Of a DNA stretch of 49,837 bases, positions 7,391 through 14,619 are shown piece by piece. The notes beneath the pieces are model-generated. The model searched no databases. It was not told where the DNA came from and saw only the letters and a program-made list of their open reading frames with translations. Position 1 is the first letter of the stretch. Each line of letters begins with the position of its first letter. Location of the stretch: the NCBI GenBank assembly GCA_947385365.1, contig CANDKT010000003.1, positions 1-49,837 on the forward strand, in the 5' to 3' direction. Position numbers and translations under genes: made by a program. Origin of the DNA: an uncultured Bacillota bacterium (GTDB taxonomy: Bacteria > Bacillota > Clostridia > Oscillospirales > Oscillospiraceae).

Positions 7391-7670
7391 TTTCGATGCG
7401 TTTCTGGAAGAGCAGCTCAAAGACCCCGAGTTCCGAACGGAATACGAGACTTTGGAACCAGAGTTTGCAATCGTCCAAGCCATAATCGACGCCAGAAAAC
7501 AGACTGGTGTAACGCAGCAACAGTTGGCCGAGAAAACGGGCATATCCCAGTCCGATATCAGCAAGTTTGAAACTGGTGGCGGCAATCCGTCGCTAAGGAC
7601 ACTCCAAAGATTGGCTGCTGGAATGGGTATGGTACTTCACATTGAATTTCGACCGGCTTCCGGAAATTAA
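7383..7670 (+). CDS. higA: HigA-type XRE antitoxin
   Basis: 95 residues. N-terminal helical part (DFDAFLEEQLKDPEFRTEYE) is followed by an XRE HTH (TGVTQQQLAEKTGISQSDIS...GNPSLRTLQRLAAGMGM). This is the usual layout of HigA antitoxins encoded after the toxin. It should bind its own promoter and, if present, neutralise HigB. The cognate toxin upstream is truncated. The gene itself looks intact, with a GAAAGGAGAA site before its ATG. Confidence 0.88.
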   Translation: MTDFDAFLEEQLKDPEFRTEYETLEPEFAIVQAIIDARKQTGVTQQQLAEKTGISQSDISKFETGGGNPSLRTLQRLAAGMGMVLHIEFRPASGN

Positions 7671-7765
7671 TTTACTGAATGGGACTCCATACAAGACCGC
7701 CACTTTAAGGTGTATGCACCTTTAGATGCACCCCAATAAATTTTGATTTATTTCGTCGGAATAGA

Positions 7766-7794
7766 AACCCTGGAACCGTAATGGTTCCAGGGTT
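7766..7794 (-). terminator. Terminator of rplM-rpsI
   Basis: 12-bp perfect stem (7766-7777 with 7783-7794), 5-nt loop; on the - strand followed by TTTCTATTCC. It lies 11 nt beyond the rpsI stop. Confidence 0.75.
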
Positions 7795-7805
7795 CTGACG
7801 TGATA

Positions 7806-8210
7806 TCAGCGTTTGGAGAACTGGGGGGCGCGGCGGGCAGCCTTGAGGCCGTATTTTTTGCGTTCTTTCATTCTGGGGTCGCGGGTGAGGAAGCCGGCGG
7901 CTTTGAGGGCGGGGCGGTAATCCTCGCTGACGAGGAGCAAGGCGCGGGAGATACCGTGGCGGATTGCGCCGGCCTGACCGGTGACGCCGCCGCCGGAGAC
8001 GGTAGCTACGACGTCGACTTTATCGAGCTGACCGGTCGTGACCAAGGGCTGGCGAACGATGAGTTTAAGGGTATCGAGGCCGAAGTAGTCGTCGATATCG
8101 CGGCCATTGATCGTGATGGTGCCGGTACCGTTCTGGAACAGGTGGACCCGAGCGACGGAGGATTTCCGGCGGCCGGTTCCGTAGAAGTAGGGTTTTTTGC
8201 TTTTATACAT
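7806..8210 (-). CDS. rpsI: Ribosomal protein uS9
   Basis: 134 residues, full length. Conserved [14 protein letters not shown] near the N-terminus, [19 protein letters not shown] in the middle and the basic tail ending RRAPQFSKR, which reaches the P-site tRNA in the small subunit. It follows rplM by 18 nt in the standard L13-S9 operon. C-ending codons on this strand fit the window-wide strand bias. Confidence 0.99.
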   Translation of the reverse strand: MYKSKKPYFYGTGRRKSSVARVHLFQNGTGTITINGRDIDDYFGLDTLKLIVRQPLVTTGQLDKVDVVATVSGGGVTGQAGAIRHGISRALLLVSEDYRPALKAAGFLTRDPRMKERKKYGLKAARRAPQFSKR

Positions 8211-8228
8211 GATGGAGACTCCTTCCTC

Positions 8229-8660
8229 TTACTGGGCGGCCCAGGGTTCGGGTTTCTGAGCGGCGTGGGGGTGATCGCTGCCGCGGTAGATGTGCAGGCG
8301 GGTAAGGGAGTCGCGGGAGATGGAATTTTTGGGCATCATGCCGCGCACGGCCAGCTGCATAGCCAACTCGGGGCGATTCTGCATTAAGGTGCGGTATTTG
8401 ACTTCTTTCATACCGCCGACCCAGCCGGAGTGGGTCCGGTAGTATTTCTGGTCCAATTTTTTGCCTGTAAGGACGGCGTTTTCGGCGTTGAGGATGATGA
8501 CGTAGTCGCCGCAATCGGCGTGGGGGGTGTATTCTGGTTTCCGCTTACCCCGCAGCAAATCTGCGGCGAGGGCGGCGGTTTTGCCCAAGGGTTTCCCGGC
8601 GGCGTCGATGACGTACCATTTCCGCACGATGTTCCCCTTATTGGCCATAAATGTGGACAT
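8229..8660 (-). CDS. rplM: Ribosomal protein uL13
   Basis: 143 residues. STFMANKGNIVRKWYVIDAA is the classic N-terminus, followed by KTAALAADLLRGK, the GDYVIILNAE motif and GMMPKNSISRD. ATG at 8660 is chosen because GGAGG lies 8 nt upstream; a longer form would include that site. First gene of the L13-S9 operon, driven by a consensus promoter about 90 nt upstream. That leader could hold an autoregulatory ribosomal-protein leader, but I cannot confirm a fold. Confidence 0.99.
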   Translation of the reverse strand: MSTFMANKGNIVRKWYVIDAAGKPLGKTAALAADLLRGKRKPEYTPHADCGDYVIILNAENAVLTGKKLDQKYYRTHSGWVGGMKEVKYRTLMQNRPELAMQLAVRGMMPKNSISRDSLTRLHIYRGSDHPHAAQKPEPWAAQ

Positions 8661-8749
8661 AGGTGAAACCTCCATTTTCCTCTGCTTATCTGAATCATTT
8701 ACGGTAATTTTGGTCGTACCCCGGTTTCAGGCGGGGCGGAACGGTTTGT

Positions 8750-8778
8750 ATTATAGTACGGGAAATTTCCCATGTCAA
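8750..8778 (-). promoter_or_regulatory. Consensus promoter of rplM-rpsI
   Basis: On the - strand TTGACA (8778-8773), 17-nt spacer, TATAAT (8755-8750): a perfect SigA match. The spacer contains the palindrome GGGAAATTTCCC. Confidence 0.9.
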
Positions 8779-8880
8779 CGAGTTTTCCCGGATTTTTTTA
8801 TAAATTCTTTTTTATCTCTGATTTACTCAGGAATACTTCTGATATCTCGTGAATACTGACTTTTGATTTTTGATTTTCGC

Positions 8881-8910
8881 TTGCGGAGCGGGGAGGTTTT
8901 GTGATAAAAT
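8881..8910 (+). promoter_or_regulatory. Possible promoter of the TtcA-like gene
   Basis: TTGCGG, 18-nt spacer, TAAAAT, about 50 nt before the start at 8959. Moderate match only. Confidence 0.4.
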
Positions 8911-8958
8911 ACGGCCTGTGAAGCTCGGGTACGGGCTGTTTTGGAAGGGGGTCTTTTG

Positions 8959-9717
8959 ATGAAGAAAGTTCTCTCGCTTGTGCGCCGTTGTGTGGAGGAC
9001 TACGACATGATCCAGGCTGGGGATCGGATTGGCGTAGGGGTTTCGGGAGGGAAGGATTCTTTGGTATTGCTGATGGCGTTGGCGAAGCTGCGGGAATTTT
9101 ATCCGGTACCGTTTGAGATAGAGGCGGTCACATTGGACATGGGGGCCACGTCGCGGAGTGCGGGGATGGATTTCAGGGAGGTAGTTGGGCTGTGCCGGGA
9201 CATAGGGGTACCCTACACGCGGATACCGACGGAGATCCACCGGGTAATTTTTGACATACGGGGGGAGAAAAACCCCTGTTCCATGTGTGCGAAGATGCGT
9301 CGGGGGGCGTTGCATGAGGCGCTGCAAGCCCGAGGCATTCAGAAGATCGCGTTAGGACATCACTACGACGATGCGGTGGAGACGTTTTTTCTGTCGTTGA
9401 TTTTTGAGGGGCGGCTGTCGTGTTTTCAGCCTGTGACTTATCTGGACCGGACAGGAATCACGCAGATCCGCCCACTTTTGTACTGCGGGGAAAATCTGAT
9501 CCGACACACGGCGCAGCGATTAGGGCTTCCGGTGGTTTACAATCCCTGTCCGGCGGATGGGAACACGCGGCGTCAGGAGGTCAAGGAGTTGATTTACGAG
9601 CTGCAAGGCCGTTATCCAGGTTTGAAGGCCCGAACGTTTGGAGCCATGCAGCGTTTTCCGCTGCCTGCGTGGCAGCCGAAAGAACATCGCCGCCGTCCTC
9701 TGCCCGAGGAGATATGA
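8959..9717 (+). CDS. TtcA-like tRNA 2-thiolation PP-loop ATPase
   Basis: 252 residues. N-terminal PP-loop S29GGKDS34 binds ATP. The cysteine pair C107-SM-C110 and a third Cys197 (NPCPADG) match TtcA-type enzymes that use an Fe-S cluster to thiolate cytidine 32 of tRNA. ALGHHYDDAVETFFL is the conserved second motif. ATG at 8959 is preceded by GGAAGGGGG. TtcA is the best fit; other TtcA/TilS superfamily thiolases with similar motifs cannot be excluded. Lies alone between the divergent rplM operon and the LRR gene. Confidence 0.88.
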   Translation: MKKVLSLVRRCVEDYDMIQAGDRIGVGVSGGKDSLVLLMALAKLREFYPVPFEIEAVTLDMGATSRSAGMDFREVVGLCRDIGVPYTRIPTEIHRVIFDIRGEKNPCSMCAKMRRGALHEALQARGIQKIALGHHYDDAVETFFLSLIFEGRLSCFQPVTYLDRTGITQIRPLLYCGENLIRHTAQRLGLPVVYNPCPADGNTRRQEVKELIYELQGRYPGLKARTFGAMQRFPLPAWQPKEHRRRPLPEEI

Positions 9718-9775
9718 TCTGCCGCGTTCAGACGCTTTCAGCCACGCTTGTCTTGCATTAGTAAAGGAGTTATCT

Positions 9776-10870
9776 ATGAGCAATTCGGATTTTGTCATAG
9801 AGAAGGATGTTTTAACGGGGTACAGGAATCCAAAGGGAAAGGGAGATGTTGTCATCCCGGAAGGCGTGGTAGAAATCGACGATTTTGCTTTTTGCTGGTG
9901 CGGTGGTCTGACCCGTGTGGTCATCCCGGAGGGCGTGACGAAGATTGGCGCGTCCGCCTTTTTGGAGTGTGAGGGTTTGACTTGCGTGACCATTCCAGCG
10001 AGCGTAACGAAAATTGACAAGTACGCTTTTCGGGGGTGCAAGCGTTTGACCTGTGTCGTGATTGCGGAAAAAAGCCCCAGTTTTCAGATGAAGGACGGCA
10101 TGATTTTGTCTCGGGATGGAAAAACCTTGGTGATGGGGATTTGCGGAATGCTGGCAACCTCTGTGGTCATCCCGGAGAGCGTGACAGAAATTGGCGCGTT
10201 TGCCTTTGGCGGCTGCGACGGTTTGACCAGCGTGACCATCCCGGAGGGGGTGAGGGAGATTGGGGCGTTTGCCTTTTACGATTGCGAAAAGCTGAGCGGT
10301 GTAGTCATTCCGGGGAGCGCGGCGAAAATCGGGGAGAAGGCTTTTGGCGGCTGCAAGAGCCTGACCAGCGTGACCATTTCGGAGGGTGTGAGGGAGATCG
10401 GCGCGTCCGCCTTTTGGAACTGTGAGGGTCTGACTTGCGTGACCATCCCAGAGAGCGTAAGGAAAATCGGCGAGAAGGCTTTTGACAGCTGCAAGGGCTT
10501 GAAAAGCGTGACGATTCCGGAGGGTGTGACGGAGATCAGCGCGTCCGTCTTTCAGAGATGCCGGGACCTAACCAGCGTGACCATTCCGGAGGGCGTGACG
10601 AAAATCGGCGAGAAGGCTTTTGGCGGTTGCAAGAGCTTGACCGGCGTGACCATTCCGGGGGGTGTGACGGAACTCGGCGCGTTGGCCTTTTGGTGCTGCC
10701 TTGGCCTGACCAGCGTGACCATCCCGGAGAGCGTGAGGGAAATCGGCGAGAGGGCGTTTGACCATTGCAGGGACCTGACCATTTACACGTTTCCCGGAAG
10801 TTATGCGCAGGCGTATGCCAGAACGCAAGGGATTCCGGTCACATTGATAAATGAACTGCCGCTTTTGTGA
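9776..10870 (+). CDS. BspA-type leucine-rich repeat protein
   Basis: 364 residues, nearly all repeat. Twelve 23-residue units fit (V/T)IPEGVTxIGxxAFxxCxGLTS, the LRR_5/BspA pattern first described in Bacteroides and Treponema surface adhesins. One non-repeat spacer of about 35 residues sits between units 3 and 4. ATG at 9776 has AAGGAG 7 nt upstream. No signal peptide, SLH domain or sortase motif is present, so unlike classical BspA it appears cytoplasmic or exported by an unknown route. It lies 107 nt before the SLH/Big2 gene. The 69-bp DNA repeats are similar enough to allow copy-number change by slippage. Confidence 0.9.
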   Translation: MSNSDFVIEKDVLTGYRNPKGKGDVVIPEGVVEIDDFAFCWCGGLTRVVIPEGVTKIGASAFLECEGLTCVTIPASVTKIDKYAFRGCKRLTCVVIAEKSPSFQMKDGMILSRDGKTLVMGICGMLATSVVIPESVTEIGAFAFGGCDGLTSVTIPEGVREIGAFAFYDCEKLSGVVIPGSAAKIGEKAFGGCKSLTSVTISEGVREIGASAFWNCEGLTCVTIPESVRKIGEKAFDSCKGLKSVTIPEGVTEISASVFQRCRDLTSVTIPEGVTKIGEKAFGGCKSLTGVTIPGGVTELGALAFWCCLGLTSVTIPESVREIGERAFDHCRDLTIYTFPGSYAQAYARTQGIPVTLINELPLL

Positions 10871-10977
10871 GACGGGAGCGGGTTTTTCAGCCCTGTACCT
10901 TGCTTTCCGAGGGAATCTGTGCTATCCTGATTTCATTCAGAAACGTGCTTGTTTCTGCGTGTGGAAGGAGAGAGAAT

Positions 10978-13900
10978 ATGTACATGAAACGTGTCAAAAA
11001 TCTGCTTTTTGCCATTCTTTTGGTTACGGCAATCAGCTGGATTCCGGTTTCGGGGGCATTCAGGAGCGATCCGGCGTCATGGGCGGCGAAGCAGATTGAG
11101 GATTTGGAGCGTTCCGGTCTGTACCAGGGGATAAGCGCGGCGAGCAGCGAACCGACGGATGCGATTTCCCGTGGAGAGTTCTGCAAGGTCATGGTGAATC
11201 TGGTCAACCGGTTTGGCTTACGGGATAAGATGAGCCAAGTGTCGCCCAAACCGGCTGAATTTTTTGCAGACATCGCGCATACAGTGAGCGACTACGTACC
11301 TGGCGGGGAATACGATATGTATTACGCGGCGGCCTACGGGCTGACGGCGGGGACGACGGACGCGAAGGGGACGCGGATTGCGGACAGTTCGGGCAAGCTG
11401 AACCGGGAGCAAGCCGCGACGATGATGTGTTCGCTTCTGGACGCGTTGGAGCGTTACGCAGGCACGGACACTTCGGCGATCAGCGAGGTCAAGGAGTTCA
11501 AGGACGAGGCGGTAATCAGCGAGTGGGCGAAGCCTTACGTTGCGCGTGCGTCGTCTTTAAAGATACTGGCGGGGGATGATGTAGGCAACTTCAATCCGAA
11601 GGGGACGTTATCCTGGCAGGAAGCGTCGGTTATGCTGTACCGGGCGTATGAGGCGGCGGAACGATCTCTGGTTGACCGGGAGGAGAAGGAGGGCATTGCG
11701 ACGCTGAAGACGGAGCTTACGGTTCCGTTGAACTACTACTCGGGCAGTTACGCTTCTCTGTATCTGTTGGAAGAGGGCGGGGAACGTTCGGTGGTGTACC
11801 TGAACGCGGGAGACTCGAATGAGCGGAAGGTACTGGTAGAGAGCTACAAGGGGGATGGTGTTTCGGCAGGGATCAAGGAGATTCCCGTTGAGCTGAGCCA
11901 GTGTACAGGTTTTTACGAAGGGGAGGAGAACTATTACTTAGCCTTTGGGCAAGGGAACATGGAGGAAGAGGACAAGCGGGAAGTTTACCGTGTTGTGAAG
12001 TACAGCAAGGACTGGAAACGTTTAGGAGCGGCGTCGGTTTCCGGGGGGGAGAGCTATACGACGAGTCCCTACAATTTCACGTCTCATACGGCGATGGCGG
12101 AGGAGGACGGGACGCTCATACTTTACACGGCGCGGCAGCGTTACAAGACGTCGGACAATCTGCGGCATCAATCCAACGTGACCATCAAGATTGACACGGA
12201 TAAGATGAAAGTGACGAATGTCAGTTCTCGTTCTCCGGAGAACCACGTCAGTCATTCGTTTGCGCAGTATGTCGTATTTGATGAAGGGCTGCCTGTTTAC
12301 GCGGACCACGGCGACGCTTACCCGCGAGGTTTTGCGCTCAACGTGGAGGACAGGGGCGGTTCGTGCAGGCAGAAGGTTCTTATGAGTTTCTCGGGGGAGA
12401 CGGGGGACAACACGACGAACGCGCTTCCGGGCGGTTTAGGAATCGGCGCGGACAACTATTTGTTTGCGGGGGCGTCCTCGCCGCAGAAGGGCAACGACAG
12501 TTTGAAGTACTGCAACGCGTTTCTGGCGGTGATGCCGAAGGACGATTACCCGAATGGGAAGCCTCAAATCAAGTGGCTGACGAACTTCCCGGCGGACGGG
12601 AAGGAATACGTGTCGCAGGTCAAGTTCGTATCGCTCAACAACAACACGTTTGTCGTGATGTGGCAGACGTTGAAGGAAACCGGGGGTTCTAGCAGCATAG
12701 GGGATTTCAGTTATGCTGTGTTCGACGGCACGGGGAAGCAGGTTGGGCGAACGGAGGTCAAGGAGAATTTCTATCTTTCCTCGGTAGACCCGACGGTCGT
12801 AGGGGACCGGATTGTTTGGGCGAGGGGGGAACAGGTTGTTGGGGGTTCTTACGGTTCGTCCAGCAGCCGGTATTTGAAGTGCTACGAGCTGGAGATTGAG
12901 CCGAACAAGGCGTCGGGACAAACGAGCTTAGATTTTCGGATGGTTCCATCGTCTTTGGATCTGGAGGTTGGGGAGAAGGAGACCTTGAAGGTCAAGGGCA
13001 ACGGACTGAGCAGTTCCAGTGCGGTGACGTACACGAGCAGTGACGGACGGATTGCGAGCGTGGATAAGGACGGCAATGTGAGCGCGGTGAAGGAAGGCAC
13101 AGCGACGATCACGGGTTCAGTGACGTGGCGAGGCCGGAAGTACACGGCGGAGTGTAAAGTAACGGTGGAAGCTGCGCCGGAGCCGAGCTTACGGTTATCC
13201 AGTGATTCGGTAGCGTTGACGGAGGGGGAGACGGAGAAGCTGACGGTGCGGATTAAAAACGCGTCTCCGGAGCCTACGGTCAGCTACCGTTCCAGTAACA
13301 CGGGAGTAGTTACGGTGAGCGATTCCGGGTTACTGACGGCGAAGCGGGCAGGCACGGCGACGATCACGGCGTCGATGACGTGGCGAGGCCGGGCCTATAG
13401 CGACAGTTGTACCGTGACGGTGACGAGTCGGGAGGAACAGGTAAGTATCCGGGTAACGCCGACGAAGCTCTCGTTAAAGGCGGGGGAGACGGGCCGAGTA
13501 GAAGTTTCCGTGACGGGCACGTCGTCGACGCCGACGGTGAGCTACAAGAGCAGCGATAAGGGTGTAGTGGAGGTAGACGCGGAAGGCAATGTGACGGCGA
13601 AGGAAGCGGGTTCGGCAGCGATTACGGCGTCCATTGTGTGGCAAGGCGAGCAGTACGCGGCGGAGTGTGCGGTTACGGTGAAGGGTACTTCCGGCGGGGA
13701 TGGAGATATGGGCGGTGAGCGGGAGGATTCCGAGGGGACGCCATATTTCCACGATCCTCTGGCGATTCATACGCGAGGTTCGGTTGCGCCGAAGCTGTAC
13801 GTAAGCTATAACGGCGGGGAGCAGGATATTACGGAGGAAGCGAAGTGGAGCAATGAGTCTTCCAAGGCACTCGCGCTGACGATGAAGGGAAAAACGCCGC

Positions 13901-14277
13901 AGTTAGAGCTGTTGCAACCTGGGACTGGATCTATAACGGCGGTCTGGAACGGGCAGACCGTGCGGCAGAGGTACGAGGTGGTAGACGAAAAGGATTGGGT
14001 TTACCTGACGACCTCTTACCGCTGGGTTGAGGCGGGCGATTCTGTAGAGCTGTCGCTTTACCGTTACGGGGCGAATTTCCAAGGACAGGACTGCACATTT
14101 TCTTGGAGCGTTGACGCGCCGGATGTTCTGGATTTGTACGTTCACTCTTACGGGGACGGTTCCGTAGCGACGGTTACAGCGAAGAAGAGTGGTTTTGCGT
14201 GTGTAACTTGTCGAGTTTCGCGTCCAGACGGCGCAGTTTCGGAGGGCATTTGTTATATTAACGTATCTTCGGACTGA
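10978..14277 (+). CDS. Large SLH / Big2 (Ig-like) cell-surface protein
   Basis: 1099 residues. Signal peptide MYMKRVKNLLFAILLVTAIS... is followed by three SLH-like repeats (about 30-240), giving N-terminal wall anchoring. A region of about 350 residues with repeated beta-strand patterns follows, perhaps a propeller-like sensor or binding domain. Three Big2 (bacterial Ig-like) domains then run from about 660 to 895, each with a SSDxxVxxVxxxGxxTAxxxGTATIT core. A Gly/Asp/Glu linker and a C-terminal beta domain of about 180 residues end the protein. Likely an adhesin or wall-stalk protein. AAGGAG site 7 nt before ATG. Ligand unknown. Confidence 0.9.
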   Translation: MYMKRVKNLLFAILLVTAISWIPVSGAFRSDPASWAAKQIEDLERSGLYQGISAASSEPTDAISRGEFCKVMVNLVNRFGLRDKMSQVSPKPAEFFADIAHTVSDYVPGGEYDMYYAAAYGLTAGTTDAKGTRIADSSGKLNREQAATMMCSLLDALERYAGTDTSAISEVKEFKDEAVISEWAKPYVARASSLKILAGDDVGNFNPKGTLSWQEASVMLYRAYEAAERSLVDREEKEGIATLKTELTVPLNYYSGSYASLYLLEEGGERSVVYLNAGDSNERKVLVESYKGDGVSAGIKEIPVELSQCTGFYEGEENYYLAFGQGNMEEEDKREVYRVVKYSKDWKRLGAASVSGGESYTTSPYNFTSHTAMAEEDGTLILYTARQRYKTSDNLRHQSNVTIKIDTDKMKVTNVSSRSPENHVSHSFAQYVVFDEGLPVYADHGDAYPRGFALNVEDRGGSCRQKVLMSFSGETGDNTTNALPGGLGIGADNYLFAGASSPQKGNDSLKYCNAFLAVMPKDDYPNGKPQIKWLTNFPADGKEYVSQVKFVSLNNNTFVVMWQTLKETGGSSSIGDFSYAVFDGTGKQVGRTEVKENFYLSSVDPTVVGDRIVWARGEQVVGGSYGSSSSRYLKCYELEIEPNKASGQTSLDFRMVPSSLDLEVGEKETLKVKGNGLSSSSAVTYTSSDGRIASVDKDGNVSAVKEGTATITGSVTWRGRKYTAECKVTVEAAPEPSLRLSSDSVALTEGETEKLTVRIKNASPEPTVSYRSSNTGVVTVSDSGLLTAKRAGTATITASMTWRGRAYSDSCTVTVTSREEQVSIRVTPTKLSLKAGETGRVEVSVTGTSSTPTVSYKSSDKGVVEVDAEGNVTAKEAGSAAITASIVWQGEQYAAECAVTVKGTSGGDGDMGGEREDSEGTPYFHDPLAIHTRGSVAPKLYVSYNGGEQDITEEAKWSNESSKALALTMKGKTPQLELLQPGTGSITAVWNGQTVRQRYEVVDEKDWVYLTTSYRWVEAGDSVELSLYRYGANFQGQDCTFSWSVDAPDVLDLYVHSYGDGSVATVTAKKSGFACVTCRVSRPDGAVSEGICYINVSSD

Positions 14278-14314
14278 GTGTTTTAGGGATTTGCTCACGG
14301 ACGTAGAGTTTCGG

Positions 14315-14545
14315 GGTCCAGGGGACTGGTCCCCTGGCGGGTCCAGGGCAGAGCCCTGGCGGGTTTGGGCGGAGCCCAACATAATATAACAAAAGCTCTT
14401 TTTGGTTCTTTTTCTCGCGAGAAAAAGAACGCTTCCCAGTAACCGCCTCGCTCCGAATTGAGGTACCACTTGTAGAAAAGGGGGTGTGGGGGCTTGCCCC
14501 CGCCCATTCTTTCTGGTTCTCTTTCTTTCAAGAAAGAGAACGCCT
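14315..14545. repeat. Hairpin-rich intergenic repeat element
   Basis: Non-coding stretch packed with inverted repeats: CCAGGGGA/TCCCCTGG (14318-14337), CCAGGGC/GCCCTGG (14343-14359), TTGGGC/GCCCAA (14365-14379), a perfect 26-bp palindrome at 14405-14430, GGGGGC/GCCCCC (14488-14501) and a 12-bp-arm repeat at 14516-14541. The last palindrome and the 26-bp one share flanks (GGTTCT...AGAACGC), so the element contains two diverged copies of a unit. It looks like a dispersed clostridial intergenic repeat. Confidence 0.65.
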
Positions 14546-14560
14546 TTCCGAGATAAGAAA

Positions 14561-14603
14561 CGCTCCGATGGAAACAGTAGCTTCCATCGGAGCGCGTTTT
14601 TTT
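14561..14603. terminator. Bidirectional terminator between SLH/Big2 gene and carB
   Basis: 13-bp perfect stem (14561-14573 with 14582-14594), 8-nt loop, then GTTTTTTT on +. On the - strand the stem is followed by TTTCTTATCT, so it can also end carAB. Confidence 0.85.
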
Positions 14604-14619
14604 GAGGAAAAGAGGCGGG

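Noticed and set aside
8661..8749. Ribosomal protein L13 leader
   Set aside because: The leader is the right length and G/C-rich near its 5' end, but I could not match the known leader fold with confidence.
9718..9775. tRNA or small RNA in the gap before the LRR gene
   Set aside because: No cloverleaf or T-loop pattern; just 58 nt with a ribosome site at the end.
9776..10870. CRISPR-like repeats
   Set aside because: The regular DNA repeats are 69-bp coding repeats of an LRR protein without spacers of unrelated sequence.
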